Notes: generated by a model not told the origin, from the sequence alone. Numbered from the stretch's first letter, positions 24,468 to 39,736 are shown. The stretch is DNA of 64,000 bases from Alligator mississippiensis (GCF_030867095.1 NC_081826.1:43378001-43442000); one strand, 5' to 3'. Made by a program: numbers and translations.

Positions 24468-24652
24468 TCCTAGTTCAGGGGTGGGCAATTATTTCAGGTG
24501 AAGGGCTGCTTACTGAATTTTGGCAAGCCATGGAGGGCCACATGACAGGCAGCCAGGGGCAGATGAATATTAATTTTCTAAATTTTTTAGGGGCTCTATG
24601 GGCTAGATAGAACGGCCTGGCAGGCTGCATTTTACTCACCCCTGTCCTAGCA
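24468..24652. mobile_element. hAT-like MITE, CAGGGGTGGGCAA family, copy 2
   Basis: 24476-24644 starts CAGGGGTGGGCAATTATTTC and ends TTTTACTCACCCCTG. The flanking octamers TCCTAGTT and TCCTAGCA match at six of eight positions. Same family as 6049-6233. Confidence 0.78.
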
Positions 24653-24778
24653 CCAGCCTACCTCAGACCTGAGCTGGGTTATTCTGGTCTGCTGCTGGAA
24701 ATCAGTGCCACTCGCTGATCTAGCTACAGATGCACTAAATAACAAACTCAGCATGCATTCAGGATTAAACACCCTCCT

Positions 24779-24796
24779 CCCCCCCCCCCCCCCCCC
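24779..24796. repeat. Run of 18 C
   Basis: Uninterrupted C tract. Similar runs are at 57537-57552, 62814-62831 and 63920-63943, three of them next to or inside inverted-repeat elements. Confidence 0.95.
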
Positions 24797-25526
24797 GCCA
24801 AGACAAGCCACCGTAATAAAAGCCACTGTCTTCTCAAAAACCAGAACAGATAACATTAGGGTCTGACTCCTTGTCCAACTGAGCTATCAGGTATTTTAGA
24901 TGTATCAAAATGCTGCACACAGATTTGGACTCCAAATGACTGAATTTCCCTCCATTTCTTGATTCAGTCACTTCAAAATATTTTAACAGCGTACAATAAT
25001 TCTGATACGTCCTGATATTGACATGCTTATTATATACACTATAGCAATACTGTATTAAAAGAAAGATAAAGTGAATCATCATTTCACTAACTAAGGGACA
25101 TCTAAGCACTAGAAAAGGGCTTCCCGCTAAGGAACGAAGCATTGCACAAAAGATTAAAATCAGCCATAATAAAAACCTCAACCTTGTAAACACAAACCTT
25201 CTGACACCAGGACAAAAGGGTTTTTCTTATTTCCATAAGTGCCATTTCTTGGACTTATAACTCATCATTTGGTCATTAACCACTGAATCCCTACTGCTTT
25301 TCTGTGTACATGCATTTAAAAAGGTATAATTTAGTACAGAGGAGACCCCACTATCTCCTTGCCCTTTTTTTATATTTGTTTGATTAAAAACAAAAAACAA
25401 ACAAGCAAACAGTTCACACTATTAAATGACAAAACATCTTTACCTATCACGTCCTTTACAAAACTCCAGTCTTCATACTAAACAAAATATTATACTACTA
25501 AAACAAGAATTTCATGGATAAACAGA

Positions 25527-25806
25527 TACCATATTTCATGGTGTATAAGTCAAGTTTCAAAGTTCAATTTTTAATTCTTAAAATTCAACCTCAACTTGTA
25601 CATTGTATCAAAATCCCCTGTGAGCCTTGCTAGGCTTGGCACTCAGCTGGTAGGGCCCCAGCCCCTGCGAGCAGCACTGGTGCCTGGCCCTGACTTATAT
25701 ACCATGCCTATGAAAATCCTTACCTTTCAAAAATTGGAAAGCTGGGGGGTGGGGGGGGGTGGTCGATTTATACACTGCGTCAACCCATACACTATGAAAT
25801 ATGGTA
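25527..25806. mobile_element. MITE with TACCATATTTCATRGTGTAT ends
   Basis: TACCATATTTCATGGTGTAT (25527-25546) pairs with ATACACTATGAAATATGGTA (25787-25806), 19 of 20 positions. The terminal TA could be a TA target duplication as in Tc1/mariner elements. About 280 bp long, with no coding content. Confidence 0.75.
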
Positions 25807-28120
25807 CATATTTTTATCACAACCACCATAAACCAAGCCACAAAATAAAGCTTTTCCTTGGGAAACTAAATATGAAAAGTTCCTCAGAAACAGTGGACAG
25901 CTTTCTTGGCAGCAATTTTACCTTGCGTCCAAGTCTGATCAAGATGTATAATTTACAATACACCAATAAGCCTTGTTCTTGAGCAGCTTTCAATCAGCTC
26001 TCTGCATGTACACAGGGATCATATCCACTACAGTATAGGGGTTCCACATGAAGCCTCATGTCTGCATTGATTACTTTACAGAGTTATGGTCTTTTCCAGA
26101 AGGGCTGTCTGTAACATTTATAGTATGAAAGTACATTATATTATAAAGCACACAGTACTTAGCTGAAGTCAGAATTAACATTTGTACACTGTGAGGACAA
26201 ATGAAATGACTTGTTTTGTGTTTTTAAAACTATTAATTTCTGTGCTTTTACATTCGAGCAGCTGAGTTTTGTAAGTGACAGAGGCAAGTATACTGCTGTC
26301 ATTTAATTTTAATTTTCTAAAAAGAAGCTCTTTAGACTTTTTTTTCCTTGCCTTATGTAGGGAAGTAAAAAACAGCTTGTATGTATTTTAGTGGGGCAGC
26401 CAACTGAAGAAGTTTTTAGTTTGCATGGAAGGGGTGAGCAGTCCTAGGCTATACCATGGCTCCTCCAAAGTTCAGCCTGCACTCCCATTCCATGATTAGT
26501 ATCCTAGAGTAAAGGACCACAGGTGCTTAAAGGATCCCCACCCTCCCTGCCCCATGATCTTCCAGGAAAATCTGTTGGGCCCTACCTCAAGAATCCTTAA
26601 CCCAGAAACATAGTCCTGACTGAGTCAGAAGCCACACAAACATTTAGTCTTAACCAGAGAGCCAGAACAAACATACCGCAGGTGAACTGTGGCAAATACA
26701 CGAAAGAAAGTACTATGTGCATGGTATATGGGAAGTTTTCAACATAGTGGGTGGGACTAGCATATGGCCTTCATATGTACTTTATACAGCGTTATGTATG
26801 CAGAGACCTCCCCGCCACTGCCCTCCCAACACTGATAACATTTTCTGCAAACAATTACAGGCATTAAGTTGTGGCCACAAAATGTGGTCTGAGGACCACA
26901 GCATTAACCAGACACTAAAGCAGCAGGGAAGGTTGGTAGGGAGCATGGTTCCATATGGAACTCATGAAAAACAATTAAGTCAAGTGAGGGAAGTGGGAAG
27001 AGACATTGTTGCAGAAGGATTTCCCATGTGGAGTCACACTCTTGGGATAGTTCCGACTCTTCCTAATCATATCCTCTGCCTCCAAAGCAAGGTCAGGAGC
27101 AAATAGCCCTGGGTACTGCTTTTTAAGTTTCAGAGAGAACAATAAGGGTGGTGAATAGGAATATGGGGAATGAAAACAAATTTAATTAGTGAAGAGAAAA
27201 TTTCTCTATGTATTTGCAGAGATGGAAATATGGTAATGTTTAATTACAATGAGTTGATGTACACTCCAGGGTCCAAACAAAGGGGAGTATCCATGGCATG
27301 GGTCTGAAAGGGTAAATCAAGCTGAATGACAGACATGTAAATTCAAGATCGTCACAGAAAGACTTGGATTAATCTTCCAATACTTTATTTACCACTGTTG
27401 AGATTACACATCTGCTTTAACTGGGAGGGTTGCCTTGTGATGGAGAAATATCAAGTCAAATTAAAAAAAAAAACAAAAAAACCCCCCAAAACTCCCATCA
27501 CCTCACCCACAGAGGACTTGTTTAGAGAAAGCTAAAATCTCTCAAGGGAGAAAAAGAGGTGGAGTGGGGAGAGGGGAAATGAGTTCAATACACATTAGTG
27601 GTATCTTCATATATAGAGAGAACCTTTTATCATAAAAAATAAAATCCACAAATTCTTTAAACTTTACAGAAGCAACTACCTCTGGAATACCAAGCAGCAG
27701 CCAGAACTCAGCAAACCAAGGTCAAAAGAAAGAAAAAAGTGATAAGGTTGGCCAGAGATATTAAAGCAGGCACTTCTTTTATGGAATAAGCTATAGATTT
27801 TTTTAACAGATGCAAAAAGAATTTTTTTTAAGTATAATTTCCTTGGAAAACAATGGAATTTGTAGTCCTAGGGTACTTAGGCACTTTTGAAGAATCCTAC
27901 CCTACCACAAAAACGCTCTCCTTGACTTTAAATTAATTTGCCACCGACAAACATTAAAAAACAGGGGGAAAAACTTGTTAAATAACTGTAAGAAACTGAA
28001 CAGGCTGTTCTCCATAGCACAAGCCTCCAGCATGGCAGCCCAACAACATTCTTTTGTGAGCCTTGTGCATTTGCTGTAAAGAGTTCTTTGTTTCTGCCTC
28101 TTGTTTCCTCTTTGCCCTAC

Positions 28121-28289
28121 CTGGGATAATATGCTGTGTAGTTCATGAAGAGTTGAGTGCCAGCTGGATAGTATGCTGTTGAGGGCTGGAGTGTTCGTGG
28201 ATTTAGAAGTACAGAAGGTTGATAAAGGGCAGCTTCTGTTGGAATAACTGCTGCAGAAGCTGGCAACGAGTAGGAAGGAGGAGAGAGGC
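28121..28289 (-). CDS. ESRP1: ESRP1 exon 13 (C-terminal Pro/Tyr-rich part)
   Basis: Encodes residues 548-604: [40 protein letters not shown], then [15 protein letters not shown]. Acceptor TATTTCTTTAG, donor CCCAG/GTAGGG. The exon ends two bases into a codon (AG|), which in human ESRP1 is completed by exon 14 (Ser-Pro-Pro-Gly). If the donor is not used, the frame stops at once (AGG TAG), giving a protein ending YYPR. Confidence 0.96.
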
Positions 28290-30790
<2,501 letters not shown>

Positions 30791-30950
30791 TTAAGACCAA
30801 GACTATTTAAGCAATCACCACCCAATCTCTTGTGCCTATTAAAGAGTTCCAATGCATATTATTCCAAATCTCTCACTACTTCTAGGGAGCCAAGGTCTAC
30901 TTGACACATAGTACATTTGACTCACATCAAAACAGGCCCTGGACAGTCAT

Positions 30951-31400
30951 TCTAATATAATAAAAGACTTAGTTTGTCTGTCTGTGTGTCTGTCTGTACA
31001 TAATGCTCCCAAACTAGGCATGCACCACCAAGAGGATGGGCAGTGATTGGCTGCGCGGCTCGGGCCCAAGTTTGCACCACTGCCGGGGAAGTTTGGAACA
31101 TGCCCGGCCATCCGAGTAGGGAGTGGGGCTTCCCCCTGCCTCCTTGCCTGAGGGCAGCATCATGGCGGCAGCACCCCCCTGCCACCCAACCTGGACACCC
31201 CACAGAACAGCTGGTAAGGAGGGGGAGGCAGCAGGCAGGGACAAAGGGAGTGGAACAAGGAGGCAGGCAAACATGGGCCAGGCAGACCCAGAACAGCAGA
31301 AGCGGGGTGGTGGGGAGGATGGGGGCAGAGCAGGGCCAGATGTGGGGCTCCCTCACTGCCACCCCTGCCCCCTTTCATTCTTGACAGGCAAATCTGCTAG
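30951..31400 (+). mobile_element. Possible non-autonomous Helitron
   Basis: Starts TCTAATATAATAAAAGAC followed by GTCTGTCTGTGTGTC, like known Helitron 5' ends, and ends GCAAATCTGCTAG followed by T, matching the CTAG|T rule. The inside is GC-rich without a Rep/helicase frame. I see no clear 3' hairpin, and the base before the start is T rather than A, so the call is tentative. Confidence 0.4.
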
Positions 31401-31454
31401 TTTACACATGTAGCTTGAATGGCAATTAACTCAATTTAGCCCCAAATGCACTGC

Positions 31455-31477
31455 GGGGGGGGGGGGGGGGGGGGGGG
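31455..31477. repeat. Run of 23 G with purine flank
   Basis: Uninterrupted G run followed by AAGAGGGAGGAGGGGGGAAG, a long all-purine tract on the plus strand in ESRP1 intron 11. Confidence 0.95.
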
Positions 31478-33799
31478 AAGAGGGAGGAGGGGGGAAGTGT
31501 TATCTCCATACATCCCAGGTGCTTAGGGTGGGACAATGGGCTTGTTATTTGTATGATCCCAGAATAAGAGGCTTTGTCCCAGCCCTATTATTAGCCTTAG
31601 ATAGGTGCAGACCTAATAAAAAGTATAAATCAAGAAGCTTTCCTTAAAGGAGTTAATTGAGATTAATAGATTTATACCAGAATTGTTCTCCAAAATGGGG
31701 CACCTTCACTCCAGCATGAGGGAAGTCTTTATCAGTTTAAACCTGTTTTGCTTGGGAAGGGATTTCAAATTTACCAGAGCTCTCTCCCCAAATGACATTG
31801 TGATCAGAGTGCCCACACAAGCTATTACTATATAGGTACAACTATATCCATTTAAAATTTACATCTGAGGTTATACTGAGGGGAAAAAAAATATCTTTGA
31901 GTAGATAATGACAGAACGTTTTAGTCCTCTGTACTGAGAGCTGATTTCTTTACTGAAAAAGGAAGAAATTGCTGCCTTCTTTTAGGTTTCTACAGAACTC
32001 ATATCTCCAGAAAACAATAGTAGAGATACAATTGTCTATTCAGGTCAATGAGCTATTAATTTCAGTTCTTGGATGCAAACATTTAAATGCTAAAATTTCC
32101 ACAAGGTACCTACATAATTCAAGCAAATGTTTCCACTTTTCATGTGCGCTGTGGCAGCAGTTTAATAAGGTACTTTTAATTTAGAAGATGAATATAAATA
32201 TGCTCCATTAATATAAAGATGAACTGAGGCAAGCACACATGCTTCCAGGTCAAGCAGCGATTGTTATCAAACTACCTGTGGACAAATTTACAGGACATGG
32301 AGGGCGTGTAACTTTCACCTGTTTGTACATCATTGAATCTAAGGACCCTCAGCTTAACTAGACTTTTGTAGGCCAAGGAGTGAATGTGGGGAAGACAGGA
32401 CAAGCAAGGCAAAGTATCAATGTGAGTAAATTTGATAGTGTATTTGGTGCCCGAGCAAAAAAATATGGTTCCTGTCCAGAACAGTTTAAAACCTAAGCCT
32501 AATACCATTCAAATAAAGGACTGGTCAAAGGAGACAGCTTCAGACAGATAGTGGCACAAATTTTAATATATACTGTCGTCTTTGCAGATTAAGTCAGACA
32601 AACAAGTGATTAATCCTGCTTCAAGCTATGGAATATTGGAAGCAAATCTATGCAGAAAAAATGGCCAATAAAGAGACTGGCAACTCAAGAGTTCTCTGTT
32701 TTCAGGTTTCCATTGCTTTTGATACAAATTTAAAGTGATGTATGCAATTTTGGTAAAGTAGATGGAACAATGTGATTTAACGGTTCCCAAACTCTGACAG
32801 ATTGCTGGTGCACAATTTAAAATGCTACAACCTTAAGTACACCAGCAAATTTTTGTCATATAAAGTAATTATAATAAATCTGTTAATGCATACCACTGAC
32901 AGGTTGCCTGTATACCACTGGTGCTACCCATACCGCAGATTGGGAATGGCTGTGACTAATTTATAAGCCCTTGGAAGAATAAAAATTGGTAAAAGTGACC
33001 AATTATATAGGGCAAAAATGAGATCAAGTCTCCCAGAGGAGCACAGGATATCTAAGACCTATGAGCATGTGCCTACTTTCCCCCTCCTGCCCATATAAAT
33101 TATAAACAAACATTTTGAAATTGTTTTCCTACATATTATACATAAAATCTGGCTAGGTGGCATGGGACTGAGACTCTGAACACAATTTAATATAAGTTTA
33201 CATACAAAAAAAAATTTATAATACCACTTTAAAATTTTCTGCACCACATTCATTATTTTTCCAGCTAAACGTGGAAAGAGCACACTGGACTAGGTTAAAA
33301 GTAGCAGTAAGACCCATGGGTTAAAATGTTTTTATTAGATATTTTGAATGCCCAACTTGAAAAGGCCTAGTTTTTCCAGAATATTCAGAACACTTCCTAC
33401 CATCAGAAAATTGTTTCTATTAAATCTTTTTAGGTTCAGAATATACATTTTTCCATTCTGTTTTTGAAACTCATTGTGCAACTGAATTATTCAGTCTTTC
33501 AGGGACATACAGAAAAGAAAGTCAGTTAATACCTAGCTTTTGTCTGATTATGTTAGTTTGTGCACTATACTGGATCCACTATTAAAACAGGCAAGCCTTT
33601 AACTATCTGGCTTCTTCAAAAAAAGTTCTTAATTACTACTACCTATGCTTTTAGAGGACAGAAACAGTGACTGACCCTAGCACATTTAGGGGGAATATCA
33701 AAGCTTCTTCCTTGGTTTCCTACTGGTGATCAAGTCTTTGGGATCATAGATTAATACTGGCACAATGACAAGCAAGGCCTGAATTTTAAGTCACACTAC

Positions 33800-34018
33800 C
33801 TGGTGATTTAAAACCATGTGAACTCCATGAGTTCGGATATCCGTAGAGAATTCTCCCAGGAATTCCAAGATGTCCTCTATAGTGGCCGCATAGGGTAGAC
33901 CACGCAAACGTATGCAGTCTCTGACATTGGTAGGAGGCACAAATTGCTGAGGTAATACAGGAAGGATTGACGGTGAAGGGAGGGGGACAAGAGGCGTAGA
34001 AGAGTACCTGTTCAGCAC
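33800..34018 (-). CDS. ESRP1: ESRP1 exon 11 (linker and RRM3 start)
   Basis: Seventy-three codons (residues 409-481) beginning [20 protein letters not shown] and including [20 protein letters not shown], the first strand of RRM3. Phase 0 at both ends. Acceptor TTCTTGTGCAG, donor CAG/GTAGTG. Strong match to the human exon ([20 protein letters not shown]). Confidence 0.97.
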
Positions 34019-37000
34019 CTGCACAAGAACAGAAACAAGAGAAGGTGTGAAAGAAGCCCCCTATCCCTCCAAATAGAATACAGCTTACAAAAACATTCTA
34101 TGAATTTGTACCAAACCCCCCCCCAACTAGCCAATTATGGAATACATGTTGGATCTAGTCACTTAAAAAAAATAAATAAATAAAAATCACCCAACGAGTT
34201 TAGGCTTGCTTTATTTGAAAGCATCATCTTGGCTTGGTTTAGCATATAAACCACAAATCAACATTCCATAACATGGAAAGTAGTAGAGCAGCAACTCACT
34301 GAATATGCATCTTATATTTATTTATATAGTGCTTTTCATCCAGAAATCTTGTAGAGCACTTGGGAATTATGTAGTCATGGAAGAATTGCTTCTATCCAGT
34401 AAAATATTGCCTGTTTGGTAGATAAAAACTGCAGCTCTTAACCAGCATGCAGCACAACTACACTGTAGATTAGGAGAAAGAAAAGTAATCTGGACATTGG
34501 TTTTATTTTATAGTACAATATATGCTACTTTTTAATAAGCGACTGTTCAGAAGCACAGTTCATCAGGTCACGCTTAGATTGGTCCAAAGATCATGTCACA
34601 TTTTGGTATTTACTATCATAAGCTTAAGTGAGAAGAACCCAGCACAGAATTACTTAAATATTCAATCCTCTCAGTATAGTGCACATTTCCTCTGTTCAAG
34701 ACTTGAAATTTTTTTATATCCACACAGACAGAAGTATTAAATTGGGTTTTCACCAGTAAACAGATACAGGAACTGTCCAAAATGCAAAGTCTTAGAAAAG
34801 TCTAAGTTTGCTCATAGCTGGCCTAGATAACAAGATGGTGTACGTGACAACAGCCAAGATATATATCCATCCATCCCCACAGTTAATACCACCAGTTATG
34901 CTGAATGGCTGCTATACTGTACAGTGGTCAGACATTTCTACAAATCTCTAGGGTGGACAAGACTCCAGAGACCTACTCTAGCATGCAGTTGGTTGCTAAC
35001 AGTCAGTTCAGCACGACTTGCTGAGTGGACAGGACTCCTTAAAAATATTTCTGTGATGGGCTCAGCTGATCTAATTTTCCTCAGGCTATTTATGTGATAA
35101 GAAGTTCTAGTATGCATTACCCTTTCCACTCTAGTGACTACAGAAGACTGAAACAGGAGGGGGAGCTCACACAGTATAAGATAAAGAGGAGGATAACTGA
35201 AGGGAAGGGGAAGAACTGCCCTTGCCTAACTAGGGAGGAGACAGGAAAAGCTGTGTGCTCTAGTTTGTGGCAGAGGGAGGAAAGCTGCGGTCTCCCTTAG
35301 GCTAGGAAATCGCTCTGTGGAGACCTATCCAGATTTTTCTAGAACATACCAATACAAAATCTGGTTGAGCAGCATAGTAGGTGCCGACAAACATGGGAAT
35401 AGCAGCAGGAATGCTGAACGGACAAAATGTACACTCCCAGGGAATTATGCAATCATGTGCCCATGCAATTTTGCACATAAAACATATGACTACATATAAA
35501 CTATGAACATTTAACCAGGTGGGCTCTACACCTCCACTGGGCTCCTGGCACTCTAGCTGGGACACCCATGTGGAAGCACTGAACACAGTGGCATGCTAAT
35601 GGGGAGCTGGCGAGTGGGATGGGGAGCTCCTGCCTGCGGGGCGGGGGGCCCCATGTGGTGGGAGACCCCATCACATGCTCTCCCCCCCCCTCCCCCCATG
35701 ATGCACAGCCCATCACCAGCAGTGGCAGCAACAGCGGCAGACCCTTGGGGTGCTCATGGCCATAGCAAACAGAGCCCCCTGGTGGTGCACGGCTCCAGCC
35801 GAGTCCTGGGAGCTCCATATAGTGACGCAGAGCCAGCCCAGCCGACTTACTAGTGCGCACCTTCAACCCAGACCAGGGTGGTTCCATGCCAGCACATGGG
35901 GCTTGCAGCAGTGCAGGTGGGAGACTGGTACAGAAGAGGGATGTAGCCAATTAACGTAAGCTGTGCCCTCAAAAAGGTGCCCACAGCATATGCAGAGTAC
36001 CAGTACTAGCCAGACTGTTTTCCTCCTTCAGCTTTAAAACGAACTAAAAAACGCCACTCAAGTCATATTTTATATTAAGCTTAACAATGAAGTACAGATA
36101 ATACATACATGACTAGACAGTACAGATAAGGCATATCAAGCTAATATTTAAAATAATAAAATGCTCATTAACCTAAGGAAATAGTAGAATCATTAACATC
36201 TGGAAAACATTAATCTTAAATGTTCTAAGGTCTAAAATTTTAAAAGGCTGCAACAGGTGGCCAGACTTATGGAAAAGAACTTCTCATCTAGGCTTCAAAG
36301 ACAAGGCATTCCCCACATATCACTTTTTTTTTTTTTCTTTTTTTTTTTTTTCTTTTTCTGCCTCCCTTCTCCTTTTTAAGGTTTTAAGATTTTGGGCTGT
36401 TATAATTTAGCATCTAGCATTTCACTTAAGGCACTTTCAATAGCTACCATCATATTTTATGTTCACATAGTATTCCTCCATTTCTACTTGTTACAATGCA
36501 GTATATTGTCAAGTACAAACACACATTTTTTGCCCTCTCATTTATAACATAGTCAAAAAATTAATAGCAACAGGTTCCTGATGTTTTGGAATGAAAAATA
36601 TCCTTTTGACTTTAAAACAAAGATACATGTTGGTGCTATCCTATCCCTGGAGAGTAGAGAATTTTAGCTTTCTGATGGCACTTCATAATTTGGTTAGAGA
36701 TGTAGCAGTGCATGAGACTATCTTTAAATGCAAATGTGTTCTAGAGACTGAATGGGATTGAAAAGCTGCTTTTGGGTCCTAACTATTCTAGGTCAAGTAG
36801 ACCATTTTCAAGATTTGATTGTAGCTGACGGCAGCTTAGAGTTCTACTCCTTCATTATTTCTAGCAATGACACTGAAAAACCAGACTAGGCCTTCCTCTG
36901 TGTCTGCAAAGGGCTTTCAGAAGTATGACCAGTTCAAAATGCAGTGAATAGTCCTGTTGATGATTCTCTTAATTATGCTGCCTGTGGTACTAAGAGGAAT

Positions 37001-37255
37001 AAAAATGCAACCACTGTCAGTAGATCCAATAAGCTTGCTCCACAAACAAGTGGAATCAAAAAAATTTGATTATGAAAGAATCTATGTAGTACATTTTCAG
37101 ATCATAATCTGAACAAAAGGTCACACAACCTTCCCTCCCCTCTCTACCCCCACTCCCACACAAGCCACAAAGCGATTGCTCAAGCACCCTCAAACAGTAT
37201 CATAGCCAATTCTTTGGCCTTAACAGTGCAAGGCACATGTACATTTTTAACCTAC
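34019..37255 (-). other. ESRP1 intron 10
   Basis: About 3.2 kb. Most is AT-rich. A GC-rich insert of uncertain origin occupies about 35500-35960 (its long reading frames look like a by-product of low stop-codon density), and a pyrimidine tract made almost only of T lies at about 36326-36358. No exon or RNA gene seen. Confidence 0.45.
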
Positions 37256-37557
37256 CTGCTGAACTTCGGCTGCTGTGCTTCTGAAGAGTTCAATGTATCT
37301 TTTCCCCAGCAAGTCCTTATGCTTTTTTAGTGCATTTTGTGCATATTCCTCACAAGCAAACAACACAAAGGCATCACCTGTTGGCCTGTTGTCAGGGTAT
37401 GTGACAAAAAGGATTCCTTCTTTTCCCCCTGTTACAGGGCAGTGCTGGCCAAAAAAAGTTAGCACTTCTTCTGTCGTTGCATTGAAAGGAAGACCTCGCA
37501 TCCGGACAATCACTTGGTTTTCTTTGGATAGAAACTGAGCTACTTCATTGGAAGTGC
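37256..37557 (-). CDS. ESRP1: ESRP1 exon 10 (RRM2)
   Basis: Encodes residues 308-408 and the whole of RRM2: [39 protein letters not shown], then [11 protein letters not shown]-type RNP1 (here [11 protein letters not shown]) and [19 protein letters not shown]. Acceptor TTATTAAAG, donor CAG/GTAGGT, phase 0 at the end. It is close to identical to human ESRP1. Confidence 0.97.
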
Positions 37558-38057
37558 CTTTAATAAAAGACAGAAAAAAAAAATCAAAGCTGAGACCCCC
37601 ATATGAGAAAAAGTGCAAGACAGGAATCCTTGCACAGATAGTTAACAACCAAGATCAAGAATTGGAAATCTGATTACTTCACCCACTCAAAATCCACTTT
37701 GCAAGCTAGAGATATAGTAATATAAAACACTCTTTGAAGTCTAGGAATGTTGCTCCTTTAATTGTTTGAATTAGAGGTTCACCATCACCCAAAAGGGAAA
37801 AATATTAGCTGTCGATATTCAACTAGAGAACACCAGGCTAGGCCCATGAACAAAATCTGAATCTTTACCACAGAAGCAGAGCAGCAGGTGGTGTGTATAT
37901 ATATTTTTTAAAATTCACGTTTCCAAAATATTGCTACTTAAGTATCATACATCCAGGCCATTGCTTTGGGAGTTAGCAGCAAAGAGTGAACTTTAGAACG
38001 TTCCACTTTGATACATTTTTCTCAGAATCATAAGAAAAAAAGAAATACTGAAGAGGA

Positions 38058-38245
38058 CCTCATGAGGCAATATGGTCAAACCTCTGCTCAAACCAAGATC
38101 ATCCTATCTAAATCACTGTAACCAAGTGCTTGTCAAATCTGCTTGTAAAACCTCCAGTGATGGAGGTTTCACAACTTCTCTAGGTAATATTTCAGTGACT
38201 TCCATAGAAACTTGCCAGTTTTGCCTTCAATATCTCAATGAGTCT
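38058..38245 (-). mobile_element. Old CR1 3' fragment
   Basis: GACCTCATGAGG, AACCTCTGCTCAAACCAAGA, AAACCTCCAGTGATGGAGGTT and CTCTAGGTAA follow in the same order as the minus-strand CR1 end at 60594-60925. The higher divergence suggests an older insertion. Confidence 0.65.
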
Positions 38246-39073
38246 CTCATCATTTAACTAATTTTACCAGAACGTAAGTATCCCAGACATGTTCAAAGCT
38301 AGTTGACCAGGTAAGGTATGCATTTGGATACTTATGCCTAAATGTAGTCCTCTCCTCCAAAGATGTTCACACTGTAAAAATTAGACAATTACAAGACATA
38401 CTACTTTTTTTTTTCCTAGTTTAGCCATGCCCCTCCTAAGTACTGAGTCACTGGAGCCTCCTGCACCTTGAGTGCAGCAGGCAATTCCTATTCGAGTGGT
38501 AATTGGATAGTGAAAGGGGAGAATCAGGCTTCCCAATTGTCCCATCCAAGGAGATCCAATACAAAACAAAACACCCTGACAAGTTACAGCCACTACTATA
38601 ATACTATAGATGTGGATAGCAACTCTGTGCCCTAATCTAAAAGCATTATCTTACTCGCTACCTTAACAGAGCTGTTCTGAAAAAAAGGAGACCGTGGGAG
38701 GATTTATAAAAAAAATTCTGTATCCTTGTAATATTTGTGGAAGGCTCTTCCTCAAAAGTCACTTTTGCCCATCCCTTCTTATTTGCAACACATTTGCTCT
38801 CTCAGAGGCTTGTCTGTAGCATCCAAGAACAGGTGAAACTGTGAGACATTGCTATTCTGAAAAAGGATTCAAGTTCAGTTCAAGTGAAGACCTGGCCCAC
38901 CCTGGCAAATCAAATTCAGGAACAGGTTAGTATGAATGGTAGAAATCCCTGAAAGAATGACTGTTTGAACAAAGAACATGTAGAAAATATTTATATGATA
39001 GCAGCTCTGCAGGGATGAGAGCACCATTATGTCAAACATCACATCCACAGGCTAGAGAGTCCCTCTTCTAGAG

Positions 39074-39412
39074 CAGTAATTTTCAACCTTTTTTGTACCA
39101 GGACCCATTTGTAAACATTGATGGCCAGTCCCAACCCAGTGTCCCTCACTCCTGACCTGCTGCCTCTTTCCCCCAGGTCCCAGCCCCCCCACTAAGTGGG
39201 GCAGAGGGTGGCCATGGCCCCCCCCCAGCAGCCTCTTGCAAACTGGAACTCTTACGGACTGCAAGGGGAAAGCCCTGGTTTCTCACATTTTTCTCCTTTA
39301 ACAGTGAATCCATTTTAAAGTTCATTGATTCATTTTTAAAGTTTGTTTGCAACCCTTTCATATGTTCTTGCAACCCACTTTTGGGTCGTGACCCATGGGT
39401 TGGGAAATGCTG
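39074..39412. mobile_element. hAT-like element, CAGTGGTTCTCAAC family
   Basis: Starts CAGTAATTTTCAACCTTTTT and GTACCAGGACCCATTTGTAA, and ends AACCCACTTTTGGGTCGTGA and CCATGGGTTGGGAAATGCTG. Both ends match the copy at 58598-59510. Confidence 0.75.
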
Positions 39413-39669
39413 CTTGACAGAGGAAGTCACAGATTCTATACATGTGGATGAGTCACAGCAAAAAGGTAGAGATGAGGGTGTAGGAAAGGGAGGCTAAACC
39501 ATAAGACAAATCAAAGCCAGCAGAATATCAGTCTCAGGACAACAACTGCCTAGTCATTTGATGAGCCAGTCAGACCTCGTATAACAGAAATGTTTAACTC
39601 ACAACTATAAACTAACAGGCACTTATTGGAACAGAATCTCAACTCCACCAACCAAAAGAGCCAGATTAC

Positions 39670-39712
39670 CTCCTGCAATTTTAAGGAAGTCTTCACCTGT
39701 TGCTTTGTATAC
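39670..39712 (-). CDS. ESRP1: ESRP1 exon 9 (RRM1, end)
   Basis: A 43-nt exon (residues 294-308), VYKATGEDFLKIAG plus the first base of the next Gly codon. Acceptor TTCCATAG, donor G/GTAATC. It matches the human sequence residue for residue. Confidence 0.94.
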
Positions 39713-39736
39713 CTATGGAAAGAGGAAATCTGGTTA

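Larger units (their letters stand above)
19958..28120 (-). other. ESRP1 introns 13-14 region, expected exon 14 not found
   Basis: 8.2 kb in which vertebrate ESRP1 should have an exon of about 150 nt encoding the segment from SPPGSPNSLGYF to ILNFFQGYQ. I read the minus strand for its conserved words (YFPTAAN, RMQGLAYNTG, NFFQGYQ) and found none. The region holds inverted-repeat elements (21042-21479, 21664-22376, 23093-23622, 24476-24644, 25527-25806), a Penelope-like piece (about 20575-20710) and a run of 18 C (24779-24796). The remainder is AT-rich unique DNA. Confidence 0.55.
37558..39669 (-). other. ESRP1 intron 9
   Basis: About 2.1 kb with an old CR1 fragment (about 38058-38245) and a hAT-like element (39074-39412). 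The remainder is AT-rich without recognisable features. Confidence 0.5.

Noticed and set aside
26361-26420. Minus-strand words resembling YFPT and NFF of ESRP1 exon 14
   Set aside because: They are in different frames, a stop follows directly, and there are no splice sites.
35500-35960. Overlapping 150- and 86-codon frames in ESRP1 intron 10
   Set aside because: GC-rich insert without family similarity or splice context. Stops are rare only because of base composition.
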